Shown: positions 38,170 to 49,102, counted from the first letter of the stretch. The stretch: DNA of 64,000 nucleotides from Symbiodinium natans (GCA_905221605.1 CAJNDS010001857.1:646793-710792), one strand, 5' to 3'. Program-made: numbers and translations. The notes: a model not told the origin generated them from the sequence alone.

Positions 38170-38267
38170 AGCCCAGTGGTACCCTTTACCTTTTCTTTGT
38201 TATGGTTTTCCCTTTTAAGTAACCAACCCAAAATCGGGCGCCCTTAGTAAAATATGGTTACTGGGCT
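38170..38267. mobile_element. MITE-like element, family 2
   Basis: About 98 bp with short inverted ends AGCCCAGTGGTACC and GGTTACTGGGCT. Related copies lie at 43007, 60041 and 61648, sharing CCCTTTT...AAAGGG(T)ACCC cores. Confidence 0.55.
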
Positions 38268-39427
38268 ACCAAGAACAGGTGGTAGTCATGGGTGCAACCC
38301 TAAACCCTAAACCCTAAACCCTAAACCCTAAACCCTAAACCCTATACAGGTGGTACTCATGGGTGGTCTCTTCGTGGCTGCCTCGATCCTACAAGTTCGA
38401 AGCTGGCCCTGGCGCACACCACAGGCCCATGGCGCAGCGGCAGAGTTTCGGGCTTTTGGGGTTCAGGGGTTTGCGGGTTTACACAGATTGGGGTTTAGGG
38501 TCTTAGGTCTTAGGGCACAAGGGCTTGGCGTGAAGCAACATCGTGCCTTCGCAGAAGATGCAACATCTCTCGCCTGTGGCACGTGGAGTTTGCGCCAGAC
38601 CCTCAAGCGGAAGACCCCAAGCAACAACCAGCTCGCTGTGTAAGCCGGTCAGGCTAACTACGCGGATGCCGTGATGACTGGCTTCCTTCAGGCACACACT
38701 GCTTGCCATCGTCTCCTTGCGGGGTTTAGGGTTTAGGGTTTAGGGTTTACTAGGACCCAGAGTAGGCCCTCATTTCCTTTTATTACGGTTTAGGCTTAGG
38801 CTCCCTTAATTTAAGCCTCGGCTTAGTGTCGCCGAGGAAGAGTCCCTTGTGGCAAAAACCCTAAACCCTAAACCCTAAACCCTAAACCCATTGGTCCCTG
38901 CAACGTGGCCCGAGTGTCAGCTAGGGGGGTGGCAAAAAAAAAAACCCTAAACCCTAAACCCTTAACCCTTGTAGAATGAGAGCCCTTAGGGCTCTCTCAA
39001 AGCCAGGTCGTTCTCCTGGGAGCTGCTCCGCTCTTGGAAATTGACAAGGCCATCTTTGTTCTAGGGTTCAGGGTTGAGTTTAGGGTTTAGGGTTTAGGGT
39101 TTAGGGTTCAGGGTTCAGGGTTCAGGGTTCAGGGTCCAGGGTTCAGGGTTCAGGGTTCAGGGTTCAGGGTTCAGGCTTGACTTGAGGGGTTCATGGGAGT
39201 TTAGGGGTCGAGGGGGTTTGTAGTCAGCATCAGAGGGTCTGAGGGCCGCTTTATGTTGTCCAAATATGAGGCTCTCTCATGTTTGAGTTCAGAGGTGTTA
39301 ATGAGGCCTGTGTGCGTTTTTGAAGAGATTGTTTGGCAAATGCCGATAGCGATCTGGTGCGGAATTGTGTAAGTGCTTCTGCTTGGGGGACCAGGGGCTG
39401 ATCGAATCCCTATATCGCTGATTTATA

Positions 39428-39594
39428 AACCCTAAACCCTAAACCCTAAACCCGAAACCCGAAACCCTAAACCCTAAACCCTAAACCCTAAACCCTAAAC
39501 CCTAAACCCTAAACCTAAACCCTAAACCCTAAACCCTAAACCCTAAACCCCAAACCCCAAACCCTAAACCCTAAACCCTAAACCCTAAACCCTA
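39428..39594. repeat. CCCTAAA array
   Basis: About 24 units, with CCCGAAA and CCCCAAA variants, just upstream of candidate microexon 39636. Confidence 0.95.
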
Positions 39595-39635
39595 ACGACC
39601 TCCGGGGGAACTTATCCTGTACTGTTTGCCGGCAG

Positions 39636-39650
39636 ATACCCAACCTTGTG
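39636..39650 (+). CDS. Candidate 15-nt microexon
   Basis: It reads IPNLV between a TTGCCGGCAG acceptor and a G|GC donor, phase 0 to 0. Joined to 39794 it gives IPNLVDQSTEMLGW, the expected lead into the last helix. Confidence 0.45.
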
Positions 39651-39793
39651 GCCTAGGATCTCTAATCCTAAGCCCTAAACCCTAAACCGTAAACCCTAAA
39701 CCCTAAACTCCTAAACCCCTAAACCCCAAACCCCAAACCCCAAACCCCGAACCCCGAACCCCGAACCCCGAACCCCAAACCCCAAACCGCCAG

Positions 39794-39865
39794 GACCAGT
39801 CCACCGAGATGTTGGGTTGGCTGCTGCTGTTCGCTGTGCTGGGCCCATTGCTGGCTGGCCTCGGG
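39794..39865 (+). CDS. Exon: last recognised membrane helix
   Basis: It encodes DQSTEMLGWLLLFAVLG followed by PLLAGLG. Acceptor AAACCGCCAG, G|GC donor, phase 0 to 0. Strongly hydrophobic. Confidence 0.78.
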
Positions 39866-39902
39866 GCTTTGAGCCGCCCAGCCTTTGAAAAGGGGAAGGA
39901 AG

Positions 39903-40030
39903 CTTAGGGTTTAGGGTTTAGGGTTTAGGGTTTTTTGGTTTAGGGTTTAGGGTTTAGGGTTTAGGGTTTAGGGTTTAGGGTTTAGGGTTTAGGGTTTAGG
40001 GTTTAGGGTTTAGGGTTTAGGGTTTAGGGT
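39903..40030. repeat. TTTAGGG array
   Basis: About eighteen units starting about 40 bp after exon 39794 and inverted relative to 39428. Confidence 0.95.
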
Positions 40031-40266
40031 CTTCAACAGATTAAGAATCGTACCCCTAAGGTTGAACCCTAAAGGTTCCCCTTAATCTACTCCCAAAACT
40101 ACCTTAAGGAATTTAACAAAAAGGGCCCCCAAAAACCAAGGGTTGAGCCTGAAGGGTGCAAGGTAAAACCCTAAACCCTAAACCCGAAACCCTAAACCCT
40201 AAACCCTAAACCCTAGACCCTAGACCCTAAACCCTAAACCCGAAACCCTAAGGCGGGCCCCCCCAG

Positions 40267-40344
40267 ATCCTGCGTCACAAACCTTCCGGGCCTAACCTGA
40301 CTCCTGAAGAAGCCCTTAAAATCGCCTCCAACCCCCACAGGAAA
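40267..40344 (+). CDS. Candidate exon before the TIR-like domain
   Basis: It reads ILRHKPSGPNLTPEEALKIA after a CCCCCCCAG acceptor. It is coding-like, but I could not match its exit phase to exon 40634. Boundaries uncertain. Confidence 0.35.
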
Positions 40345-40427
40345 CCCTTAAACACGCAGCCTTTCAGTTTCAGACTAGTCCATAGCCAGCCCTTTTAATT
40401 ATTAGAAGAACCCTAACATTTCCCTAA

Positions 40428-40610
40428 ACCCTAAACCCTAAACCCTAAACCCTCAACCCTCAACCCTCAGCCCTAAGCCCTAAGCCCTAAGCCCTAAGCC
40501 CTAAGCCCTAAGCCCTAAGCCCTAAGCCCTAAGCCCTAAGCCCTAAGCCCTAAGCCCTAAGCCCTAAGCCCTAAGCCCTAAGCCCTAAGCCCTAAGCCCT
40601 AAACCCTACC
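40428..40610. repeat. CCCTAAG array
   Basis: About twenty consecutive CCCTAAG units after a few CCCTAAA and CCCTCAA units. It is the largest single-variant block of this type here and ends just before exon 40634. Confidence 0.95.
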
Positions 40611-40633
40611 AGTTTGCCCGATGGCCCCCTCAG

Positions 40634-40702
40634 GCTTCGCTTTGTATCGCCACTTCGCCCCACGAAAGCTCTTTGGAATCTTCCTCTGCCACCACAAGGG
40701 AG
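40634..40702 (+). CDS. Exon: start of TIR-like domain
   Basis: It encodes FALYRHFAPRKLF followed by GIFLCHHKG. The F-L-C-H-H-K strand resembles the first beta strand and loop of TIR-type domains (F-L-S/C-H-x-K/G). Acceptor CCTCAG, G|GC donor, phase 1 in and out. Confidence 0.82.
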
Positions 40703-41862
40703 GCCCCGAGGGGGGGGGGGGGGTTCTTAAGGGAGCTTTGGGGTTTGGGGTTTGGGGTTTGGGGTTTGGGGTTTGGGGTTTAGGCTTTAGGGTCCTTAAG
40801 GGAGGGGGTGCTCAAGGGGGTGCATGTAACCCAAGGTTCCCTTATACTCCCCACTACTCCCTAAGGGTCTTGGGGTATACCTTGGGATGTTCACCCTTAT
40901 ACAAACAGCCCTTCATAGGGATCATAGTACCCTCTATGTTCATCCCTATTAAAAATTAAGGCCTGGTAGTATAGGGGGAACATATCAAGGCATACCTGGG
41001 TTTGGAAACGAGGCGCTATCGCTTTTTTGCATGATACCTACAGTTTCTGGGAGAGGCAGGAACCGACTGGTTTGCAGGAGGTTGGGGGCCTGCGGGAAAA
41101 GCATCTTCGGGATTTTTTTCTATGGCTTCAAGTTTCTGTTGCACGCCATAGACATGCTCCGACAGCTCCTCCGAAGCGATTTCCGATGGATTCGATCTGT
41201 GGTGGTTTGCACAAGGCCTCCTCTTTCAACAGCTCGCGGTGTCCACGAACCCAAAACCCTGAAACTCGAAGCCCTGCGCGGATTGTGGCCCAACCTTGCG
41301 TCTAACACTCAGGGCATACCTGGGCTTTTAAGAGCCTAAACATTGGGATCATGTACCCTGTGCGAATCAGGGTATATGGACCCTACACCCGTTTCGGGCT
41401 CATGTAGTCGAATTCAAAGGTAGGGGAAGATGTAGATCAGGGAAAGTCGTGCTCAGTTCGCGACCAGCTGTAACAAGGCCAGGTGTGACAAAGCAAGGCA
41501 AAGCAAGGCCTAAAGACTTAGAAACTGTGGCAGGCACCAGGACGGGCTGTAATACTCCATAACGGGCTATTCTACTCGATAACCCCCTAAAAAGGCCCTT
41601 TATAGGGTTGATTATGGGGATTATACGGCCTAACAGCCCATCCTGGTAGGTTGTAAGTAGTCCAAAGCCCCTAACCCACGTTGTTTGGGCTGCTGTTAAG
41701 GAGTTAAGATGAAGTTGCCAGAACGTAGGTCAATAGTAAAGATCACCTCGTTTCCCTCAGAATGGCAACTTGTCTGAAAAACACAAGAATGGGGATCCAG
41801 AGCAAAGATCATGTAAGCTTCCCTATGCCTGGCAACTTATCCGAAGTTCCTCAACCGCCCCC

Positions 41863-41947
41863 TAAACCCTAAACCCTAAACCCTAAACCCTAAACCCTAA
41901 ACCCTAAACCCTAAACCCTAAACCCTAAACCCTAAACCCTAAACCTC
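41863..41947. repeat. CCCTAAA array
   Basis: About twelve units ending at the acceptor of exon 41952, so the array itself runs into the 3' splice site. Confidence 0.95.
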
Positions 41948-41951
41948 GGAG

Positions 41952-41994
41952 GCGCTGGCAGTCTTTGCCGCCTTATCAAGCTACTGGTCGCCAG
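41952..41994 (+). CDS. Exon: TIR-like domain, helix A
   Basis: It encodes GAGSLCRLIKLLVA. Joined to 40634 it reads HHKGGAGSLCRLIKLL. Phase 1 in, 2 out, G|GC donor. Confidence 0.82.
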
Positions 41995-42230
41995 GCCACT
42001 GCTTGGTTTCGTGCTCAGCTTTGCAAAAGCAATACGCCACCTTAACCTTAAACCCTAAAAGCCCTAAACCCTGAAACCCTAAAACCCTAAACCCTGAAAA
42101 CCCTAAAGGCTCTTTTCGTGCCATTGGGCAGTTTCGTGTTCAACTTTGCAGATGCAAGGCCCCTAAAACCCTAAAGGCTCTTGTTTCGAATCTGGGGTCG
42201 CGTTGCACCCTTTAGAACGGGATGTCTTAA

Positions 42231-42334
42231 CACGGAAGTTTACGAAAATAGGGGACCCCTCAGTAGACCCCAAATAGTAGGATTCGCTCAGAATGAGGAC
42301 CCCAAAAAGGGTACCCCTATTCGGAAACCCCCAT
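42231..42334. mobile_element. MITE-like element, family 1
   Basis: GTTTACGAAAATAGGGGACC on the left and ACCCCTATTCGGAAACCCCC on the right. ATGTCTTAACA occurs on both sides (42222 and 42333), a possible 11-bp target duplication. Confidence 0.8.
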
Positions 42335-42395
42335 GTCTTAACATGGGGCTTACAGGGTGGTTTCCCTTTCACACACGCGTGGTGCGGTGCGCCAG

Positions 42396-42438
42396 GCACA
42401 GCACCGCAAACGTCTTCCTGGATTCAGACCAGCTGGAG
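42396..42438 (+). CDS. Exon: TIR-like domain, FLDSDQLE motif
   Basis: It encodes HSTANVFLDSDQLE. The VFLDSDxL segment matches the second strand and loop of TIR-like domains. Phase 2 in (matches 41952), 0 out, G|GC donor. Confidence 0.83.
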
Positions 42439-43006
42439 GCTCGCTGTCAGATTTCCGTTTCAGGGTTTGGGTTGGTTTAGGGTTTAGGGCTTAGGGCCCA
42501 GGGCTTAGGGCTCAGGGTTTAGTGTTTAGGGTTTGGGGGTTTAGTGTTTGGGGTTTAGGGTTGAACTTGCAACACAAAGCCCTTCATCATTCGTGTTGAC
42601 CTGGCGGGATTGCGTAAACCAGGCTTCAAGGATCTCTCACAATGTCCGCGAGCTTCGAAGTTTCCTAAGCCCCAAACTGTGGGGTGGGTCTTGCAGGTAC
42701 AGGAGCCAGCTAAGTACCAAGGTTGTCCTCTCCAATCCATTTACATTTGCAGCATAAACCATTCAGAAATGCTCATTGAAATCAAAATAGGCCTGAGATT
42801 TGTTTCAAGGACCCGAAGAACCAACTTGCGTGCTGTAGTTGTGGTGGCAATCGTTGCACTCGTGATTCGAAGTCCTTAAGGGAAGACACTCATGCCAAAC
42901 TGCAGCATCAAGCGCCCAAGCCCCAACTATCTACAGCGTGAAAAGTTCACATGTGTTCTTGAAAGCCTTTTCTTCCCGACTGCAGCCTCATCTGTAACTA
43001 GGATGC

Positions 43007-43111
43007 CCCGCAGTACCCTTATTCCCTTTTTGGTAGGTTTAGGTTCCCTTATAAACCCCTTTTAAGCAAAAAAGGGCACCCTTTTTCATCCTGGGTTACT
43101 GGGCAACCTAG
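43007..43111. mobile_element. MITE-like element, family 2
   Basis: GTACCCTTATTCCCTTTTTG on the left and AAAAAAGGGCACCCTTTTTC, then CTGGGTTACTGGG, on the right. It ends about 30 bp before exon 43140. Confidence 0.55.
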
Positions 43112-43139
43112 GTAAGTAATCTTCTCCTGAGTTTGGGAG

Positions 43140-43172
43140 GACTTGGACCTCATCTTCGACACAGTTCGTATG
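43140..43172 (+). CDS. Exon: TIR-like domain, helix C region
   Basis: It encodes DLDLIFDTVRM, giving FLDSDQLEDLDLIFDTVR with exon 42396. Phase 0 to 0, G|GC donor. Confidence 0.8.
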
Positions 43173-43244
43173 GCGACGAAGACCCCGGAGTGGATTTTGA
43201 GTGGGTTCTCTGCATACTTCAACCCAGATGTATAGTCACCCGAA

Positions 43245-43306
43245 ACCCTAAACCCTAAACCCTAAACCCTAAACCCTAAACCCTAAACCCTAAACCCTAA
43301 ACCCTG
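43245..43306. repeat. CCCTAAA array
   Basis: About nine units. Another of about ten units (43438-43521) follows and a TTTAGGG array (43638-43681) is inverted to both, all in one intron. Confidence 0.93.
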
Positions 43307-43942
43307 CATATCTGATGCTTCCAAGACTCTTAGACTAGACCTCAGGGGATCTACGGATAGGATTTGCCTAAGCCGCACTCGCCTTGTTTCTTGTCAGTCA
43401 AGACTGCGATTGGCGGCACCACTTTCAGCTAGCTGGCAAAACCCTGAACCCTGAACCCTGAACCCTGAACCCTAAACCCTAAACCCTAAACCCTAAACCC
43501 TAAACCCTAAACCCTAAACCCACTCCGAACGAATATTTGTTGGACGAAACCTTCTCCTCTGGATCAGCTTGGGTCAGCCCATGTCAGCCTACGAAGCCCC
43601 GAAACATGAGGCCTCCACTGTGCCATCGTTTTTAACGCTTAGGGTTTAGGGTTTAGGGTTTAGGGTTTAGGGTTTAGGGTTTCTGAAATGCCTTGCGCTG
43701 TACTTGCCCGTGGAATGGAAGGCAGCTTTAAAATGATGCTGCTCGTCTTGCATCGCCCCTCTGCAGCTCCTATGTGCGATTAAAGCGCATCACCGTACAT
43801 CATGAATGTTATCGAGAGATCTACCCTTGAGTCTAAACCCTAAACCCTAAACCCTAAACCCTAAACCCCAAACCCTAAGCCCTAAACCCTAAACCCTAAA
43901 CCCCCCGTCTTCCTCAATGGCAGTGGCACAACTCGCGCAAAG

Positions 43943-44003
43943 CTGAGGAGCTTGGTGGCCGTGCAAACGCCGGAGCTATTGAAGCGCATGTGGTGTGCCC
44001 CGG
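43943..44003 (+). CDS. Exon: TIR-like domain, WC motif
   Basis: It encodes LRSLVAVQTPELLKRMWCA followed by P. LVAVxT...LLxRxWCA corresponds to the strand and following W-C motif of TIR domains. The catalytic-type glutamate expected just after WC would lie in the next, unidentified exon. Phase 0 in, 1 out. Confidence 0.82.
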
Positions 44004-44327
44004 GCCCTAAACCCCAACACCCTAAACCCCCTAAATACTAAACCCTAAACCCTAAACCCTAAGCCCTAAACCCTAACCCCCTGAATCCTAAACCCTCACC
44101 CCTAAACCCTATGAACCCCTCCCTGGATGCCCTACCACGAGGTACCAAACGAACCCAAAGGATTTATGCTTTATAAAGGCCGGTGGCCTCTTTATCCGTT
44201 ACCCTTATACCCTTATACCTCAATGTAGCCCCTAGATACCCGAACAAGAACCCCAATATATGCCCCAAAAAAACATAAACCCTACTTGAAGAGACCACCA
44301 ACCCATATTTCTGCTTCATGCACCTTA

Positions 44328-44402
44328 CTAGGATGTTTTGTAGTCGTGGGTATGTGATACCTTAATAGGATCTTTTGTAGTTGTGGGTCTGTGATACCTT
44401 GA
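44328..44402. repeat. Tandem duplication, ~46-bp period
   Basis: TTTTGTAGTCGTGGGTATGT and TTTTGTAGTTGTGGGTCTGT, each followed by GATACCTT. Confidence 0.85.
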
Positions 44403-44741
44403 GAAAGGTGACGTTGCGCTACCAAACTCCATGGTAAAAACCGCGGGTGCCCAACATGATTCCTGTGGAGAGGGAGCCTTTTCCGTTCAGGAATTGAGGG
44501 TTTTACCCGAGAATCGAATGAAACGGCGGTTATCCTAAGAGATATAGACTAGTGCGTACGAAAATAGACGGTTTTCTATAGTCCACAAAGAACACCGCCC
44601 GTCCACTTAAACCATTTATCCTCGAACTGGTCTCTGCGGTGTCGAGCATCTGAGGTGCTGGGGAAATCGTGACCGCCTACAAAAACAAGGTACCTTTGAG
44701 GTCTTAGCTTGAAAGTGCCCCTAACGATGGTCTTTGTGCAG

Positions 44742-44776
44742 GGCAAGACGTTAGTCTGGGTCATTCGAGAAGAGAG
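44742..44776 (+). CDS. Weak candidate exon after the TIR-like domain
   Basis: A 35-nt island between a TTTGTGCAG acceptor and a GTAGGG donor. Phase 1 from exon 43943 reads GQDVSLGHSRRE. Another frame reads KTLVWVIREE. No conserved match. Confidence 0.3.
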
Positions 44777-44988
44777 GTAGGGTTCACAGGACCAGTATGG
44801 GTCATGGAACCTGGTCTTTTTTTGACATCGCTAGGCTAGGATGGACCTATAGTGCAGAGTACCCTCATCCAGCCTCAAAACAGGAAGCAGGGCCCACAGG
44901 CCCTCTATTCCCCTTTCTTTTTAGGGTTGAGGTCCCTCTCGAACCCAAAAAAAGGCACCCTATTGTCAGACGGTTCACAGGGGCCCCC

Positions 44989-45145
44989 ACCCACCCCCCC
45001 CGCCCCCCTTCCCCCCCCCCTTCCCCCCTGCCCCCTCCTGCCCCCCCTGCCCCCCTCCCCCCTGCCCCCTGCCCGCCCCCCCCCGCCCCGCCCCCCCCCC
45101 CCAACCCCCCCCGCCCCCCCGCCCAACCCCCCCCCCCCCCCCCCC
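44989..45145. repeat. Poly-C tract
   Basis: Almost pure C with occasional G, T or A. Open frames through it are artefacts. Confidence 0.95.
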
Positions 45146-45267
45146 AAAAAAAGATAATAAACAAAAAGAACATTGAACAAATATTCTTCCTTAGAAGGGC
45201 AATATAGGGTTTTTGTTTTAGAGCGGTGCGAGGAGGTCGTAGATTAAGTGGTGTGTTGAATGGCTAT

Positions 45268-45330
45268 TATATATATATATATATATATATCTGGTAGCAT
45301 ATATATATATATACATATACATACACTTGG
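45268..45330. repeat. AT dinucleotide microsatellite
   Basis: Two (AT)n blocks separated by CTGGTAGC. Confidence 0.93.
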
Positions 45331-45947
45331 GGGGAGGGGGGGGAGGGGGGCATATAACTGCAGGTCACGACAGTCCCGCTCATCTGCGATGGGTTCATCA
45401 CGCTCACCAATGCATCTTGCCCACACCGGAAGCAGAGACGGTGGGACTAAGCCCGCAACCCCCAGAATCCTGGGCCTAACTGACGACATCTGACCCCGGC
45501 CGAAGAAGAGTCCAGTTTGCAGTGAGCGATCAGTCCGCAGCTCGAAGCTGAACGCGAAGACCAAGACACCCAATCTACGAAGTCCATTGAGATCCTGAGG
45601 CGAGCCCCAAGGCAACAGGATGACAAAAGCCGAAGCCAGAATCGTTGCTGCAAAGCCTAAACCCTAAGCCGAGGACAAACTGGAGCTGATCCCCGATTGT
45701 TGGACGGCTCCTTGGCGCCCATGAGCTAGGATGTTTGGGGTGCGCCCCTGGAATCTGATCAGGCGAGTGATGCCTTAAAACCCCCTGTATAACCCTTTAA
45801 GGGGTTCTAGAGGGGCCCTAACTCCCTCACCCCCTACTGAGAAAAAAATAGTTGAGGTTGTTGTTCCTCGTTGTTACGCTAGGAAGGGCATCTGCTCGAC
45901 TTATCGGGATAAAAGGAGCTTAGAGCCTCTGCTTTTTCCTCCTATAT

Positions 45948-46057
45948 CCCTAAGGGTCCATGTACCCATATAGTATATACTTGGGCCCTAAAGGTACTAT
46001 ATGGGAACCCCCTTTAAGGCCCAAGTATATACCATATAGGTACATGGACCCTTTGGG
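45948..46057. repeat. Near-perfect 110-bp hairpin
   Basis: Arms 45948-45994 and 46011-46057 are complementary at 43 of 47 positions around a 16-nt loop. It is probably a small foldback element. Confidence 0.92.
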
Positions 46058-46994
46058 TATTATGACAGAGTGACGGATAACATTTGCTAATTCGGAGAGT
46101 GAAAGGACGCGGAAGGCCATGCATTCGCTTTATGTGGGCTAAGGGACCATAGGACCATGCCTAAGAAGATCTATTTCGTAGTACAAGTAATACAAGCTTA
46201 GTACTGGAAGCGAATTTCCGTTACAGTACAAGCTCCAATGCTGGATTTGATGTTTCCTGTGCAAACCCACGTTTGTGGGCCCAGGCTTGCTAACATGCTG
46301 TCCTCCACTGTGCGTGGGGCCAGGGGTTCCGTTTGACAAAAAGAGCTACTGACTCCTGTTGTTCTAAAGGGCCTAGTAGTCATGTCCTTACCAAAAGCAG
46401 GTTTAAGGGGCTCTCCATGCGAACCCTCATCCCTATCACCATGTCACGAAAGCTAGCGTAGCGATGCTTTCGTTTCTATCTCCGTTAGGAGGGGGCCTGG
46501 ACCAGCGGTTCCCAAGCAAACAAAATTGAAAAGTCGATCAAAACCCTGCCCCCCCCCCCCTCCCCTCCCCACCCCTCACTCATGCGATGTGCTGATGCCT
46601 GGAGCCCTCCTCGCCTGCTCTGTTTCCTCTCCGTTGCTGCTGCAGCTGCGTGTGCTCATGATTTCCTGCCGCCCCAATCGTACATTTTGCCTAAAAAAAC
46701 CTTAATCTGGACACGCAGCTTTGTGTCCATCTGGTTCAACAAAGCATGCTTGCATCCGACCCTGCCCTCTTGCTGCCCTAGCTCCTCTAGCCTGGACCTG
46801 CTGGATTTCGTTCCCCTGGCCCCGCCCCTCAAGTTCCTTCAATCTCCGTTCCGCCACTGGCTCCCTAAACCCTGAACCCGAAACCATCAGCCGTCAACCC
46901 TAAACCCAAGTAAAACCATAGACCCTATCGAAAGGGCCGAGCTAGACATGCCTCCCGAAACCTTCGGCCCGCCTTTCGCTCTCAGACTGCACCA

Positions 46995-47196
46995 AACTAG
47001 GGCTTAGGGTTTAGGGTTTAGGGTTTAGGGTTTAGGGTTTAGGGTTTAGGGTTTAGGGTTTAGGGTTTAGGGTTTAGGGTTTAGGGTTTAGGGTCTAGGG
47101 TCTAGGGTCTAGGGTCTAGGGTTAGGGTTTAGGGTTTAGGGTTTAGGGTTTAGGGTTTAGGGTTTAGGGTTTAGGGTTTAGGGTTTAGGGTTTAGA
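46995..47196. repeat. TTTAGGG array with TCTAGGG block
   Basis: About 28 units. Four to five TCTAGGG units sit in the middle. It runs up to about 18 bp before exon 47215; a second array follows right after it at 47287-47400. Confidence 0.95.
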
Positions 47197-47214
47197 TGAA
47201 AAGTGTCGCTGCAG

Positions 47215-47279
47215 CTCAGGCTCAGCAGAAGCAGATCCTGGCCACCTACGGCATCACCATGGATGACGTGAGGGAGGCG
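47215..47279 (+). CDS. Exon: C-terminal region
   Basis: It encodes QAQQKQILATYGITMDDVRE followed by A. Acceptor GTCGCTGCAG, G|GC donor, phase 1 in, 0 out. It sits between two TTTAGGG arrays. No family assigned. Confidence 0.8.
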
Positions 47280-47576
47280 GCCTAGGATTTAGGATTTAGG
47301 GTTTAGGGTTTAGGGTTTAGGGTTTAGGGTTTAGGGTTTAGGTTTTAGGGTTTAGGGTTTAGGGTTCAGGGTTTAGGGTTTAGGGTTTAGGGTTTAGGGT
47401 TCTCTTGGTTGGCGTTTTGTCGGGTCTCGATGGTTTCCGCGGTTTGAAACCTTCATGACATTTCTGTCTTGCTCTTCCGGTGTAATCGTCTTCGAACCTT
47501 CTGGCTTCTAGGGCTGGCAAAATTAAAAGCAACACAACCCCCCCACCCCCCCCCCCCACCCCCAAAAAAATGAATA

Positions 47577-47700
47577 ATAAGTACATGAAGACATAAATAA
47601 GATACTAATAATGATAATAGTAACAATAACAAAAACAATAGCAATAATAATAATAATAATATTAATAATAATAATAAGAAGAATCGTAATCATAAACATA
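47577..47700. repeat. AAT-rich microsatellite
   Basis: (TAA)n/(AATAATAAT) tract next to a poly-C run (47539-47566). The reverse-strand Ile/Leu-rich frame is low complexity. Confidence 0.9.
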
Positions 47701-47823
47701 AGGCCAACAAGCCCTAAATTAGGAGTTAGTGGTTTCACTACACCCCTAAACCCTAAACCCTAAACCCTAAACCCTCAACCCTAAACCCTAAACCCTAAAC
47801 CCTAAACCCTAAATCTGTGAAAG

Positions 47824-47895
47824 GCCTACCTCTGGCTCCGCGATGAGCATCGGCCGCTTCACCTCAGCCGCTTCGGCTCCCCCTACCAGCGCGAG
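47824..47895 (+). CDS. Exon: C-terminal region
   Basis: It encodes AYLWLRDEHRPLHLSRFG followed by SPYQRE, 24 codons, phase 0 to 0. Joined to 47215 it reads MDDVREAAYLWLRDE, a smooth helical segment. Confidence 0.82.
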
Positions 47896-48081
47896 GCCTG
47901 TTTCCCTCGCACCGAAAGTGCAAGGGTTTAGGGTTTAGGGTTTAGGTTTTTAGGGTTTAGGGTTTAGGGTTTAGGGTTTAGGGTTTAGGGTTTAGGGGTT
48001 TAGGGTTTTGGGGTTCAGGGACAGGCCTTTCCCAGCTGACTTCAGGAGTCCTGGGCTCAACAACAAAGTCGTATTGCGGGT

Positions 48082-48304
48082 TGTTTTGGGGTTTTAGGGG
48101 TTTTAGGGTTTTAGGGTTTTAGGGTTCTAGGGTTTTAGGGTTTTCGGGTTTTCGGGTTTTCGGGTTTTCGGGTTTTAGGGTTTTAGGGTTGTAGGGTTTT
48201 AGGGTTTTCGGGTTTTAGGGTTTTAGGGTTTTAGGGTTTTAGGGTTTTAGGGTTTTAGGGTTTTAGGGTTTTAGGGTTTTAGGGGTTTAGGGGTTTAGGG
48301 GTTT
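48082..48304. repeat. TTTTAGGG (8-bp) array with TTTTCGGG units
   Basis: Octamer version of the telomere-like repeat. Runs of TTTTCGGG alternate with TTTTAGGG. Confidence 0.95.
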
Positions 48305-48553
48305 AGGGGTTTTAGAGTCTTAGGGTTGTTAGGGTTTTAGGGTTTACGGGTTTTAGGGTTTTGGGTGTAGGGTTTATGGCGAGACTATTCCTCACATCAT
48401 AGCAGGAAACGCTATTACAACTCAATAAGAGACACTGGGGTGGCGCGGTTTTGAAATGCTTGAAGGAGCCGGAGAGGGTTGTGACATTCAGTATCTCGAG
48501 CTCTTGGACTGCCATCGTTTCGTCCCTAAAACCTACACCATGAAACCTTATAG

Positions 48554-48652
48554 ACCCTAAACCCTAAACCCTAAACCCTAAACCCTAAACCCTAAACCCT
48601 AAACCCTAAACCCTAAACCCTAAACCCTAAACCCTAAACCCTAAACCCTAAG
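48554..48652. repeat. CCCTAAA array
   Basis: About fourteen perfect units. Confidence 0.95.
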
Positions 48653-49102
48653 CCGCGTTTCGTGGTCCCGAGCACCGCTTGTAGTTTGCAGAGCTCCCCT
48701 CGCTTTTGGGCCTTGGATCGTGCTCCTGCAAGTGTCACGTGCAACGTGCCGTTGGCGTGATCGTTGAGGGCCTAGGGTTTATGGTTGATGGTTTAGGGTT
48801 TAGGGCACTATTTGAGGTCTGTCCTGGCATCATTGACTCGGGGTCTTCGCGGTGCCCGGGGTACAGCGCACGACTGGATCTAGCTGGAAAAGGGCCTACC
48901 CCGGACATCAGCTTAGCGCACGCGGGTCACCCTAAGCGTCTGTTCTTGAGATGCATGTCGAGACGGCTTTTGGAGTCCTGGCTGCCTTTGGCCCTCGCAT
49001 CCCCAAGTCCTGAAGATAGTTGCTGTAGGGTTTAGGGTTTGGGGTTTGGGGTTTAGGGTTTAAGGGTCTAGGCGTGGCTTACCCTTCTTTCGCCCTACGC
49101 AG

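Noticed and set aside
44852-45207. Proline-rich or glycine-rich ORFs
   Set aside because: They are translations of a poly-C tract; the same holds near 61483-61606.
45244-45615. Reverse-strand 123-codon gene
   Set aside because: Part of the frame crosses an AT microsatellite, no splice context or family match was found, and all convincing exons are on the other strand. A gene fragment cannot be excluded.
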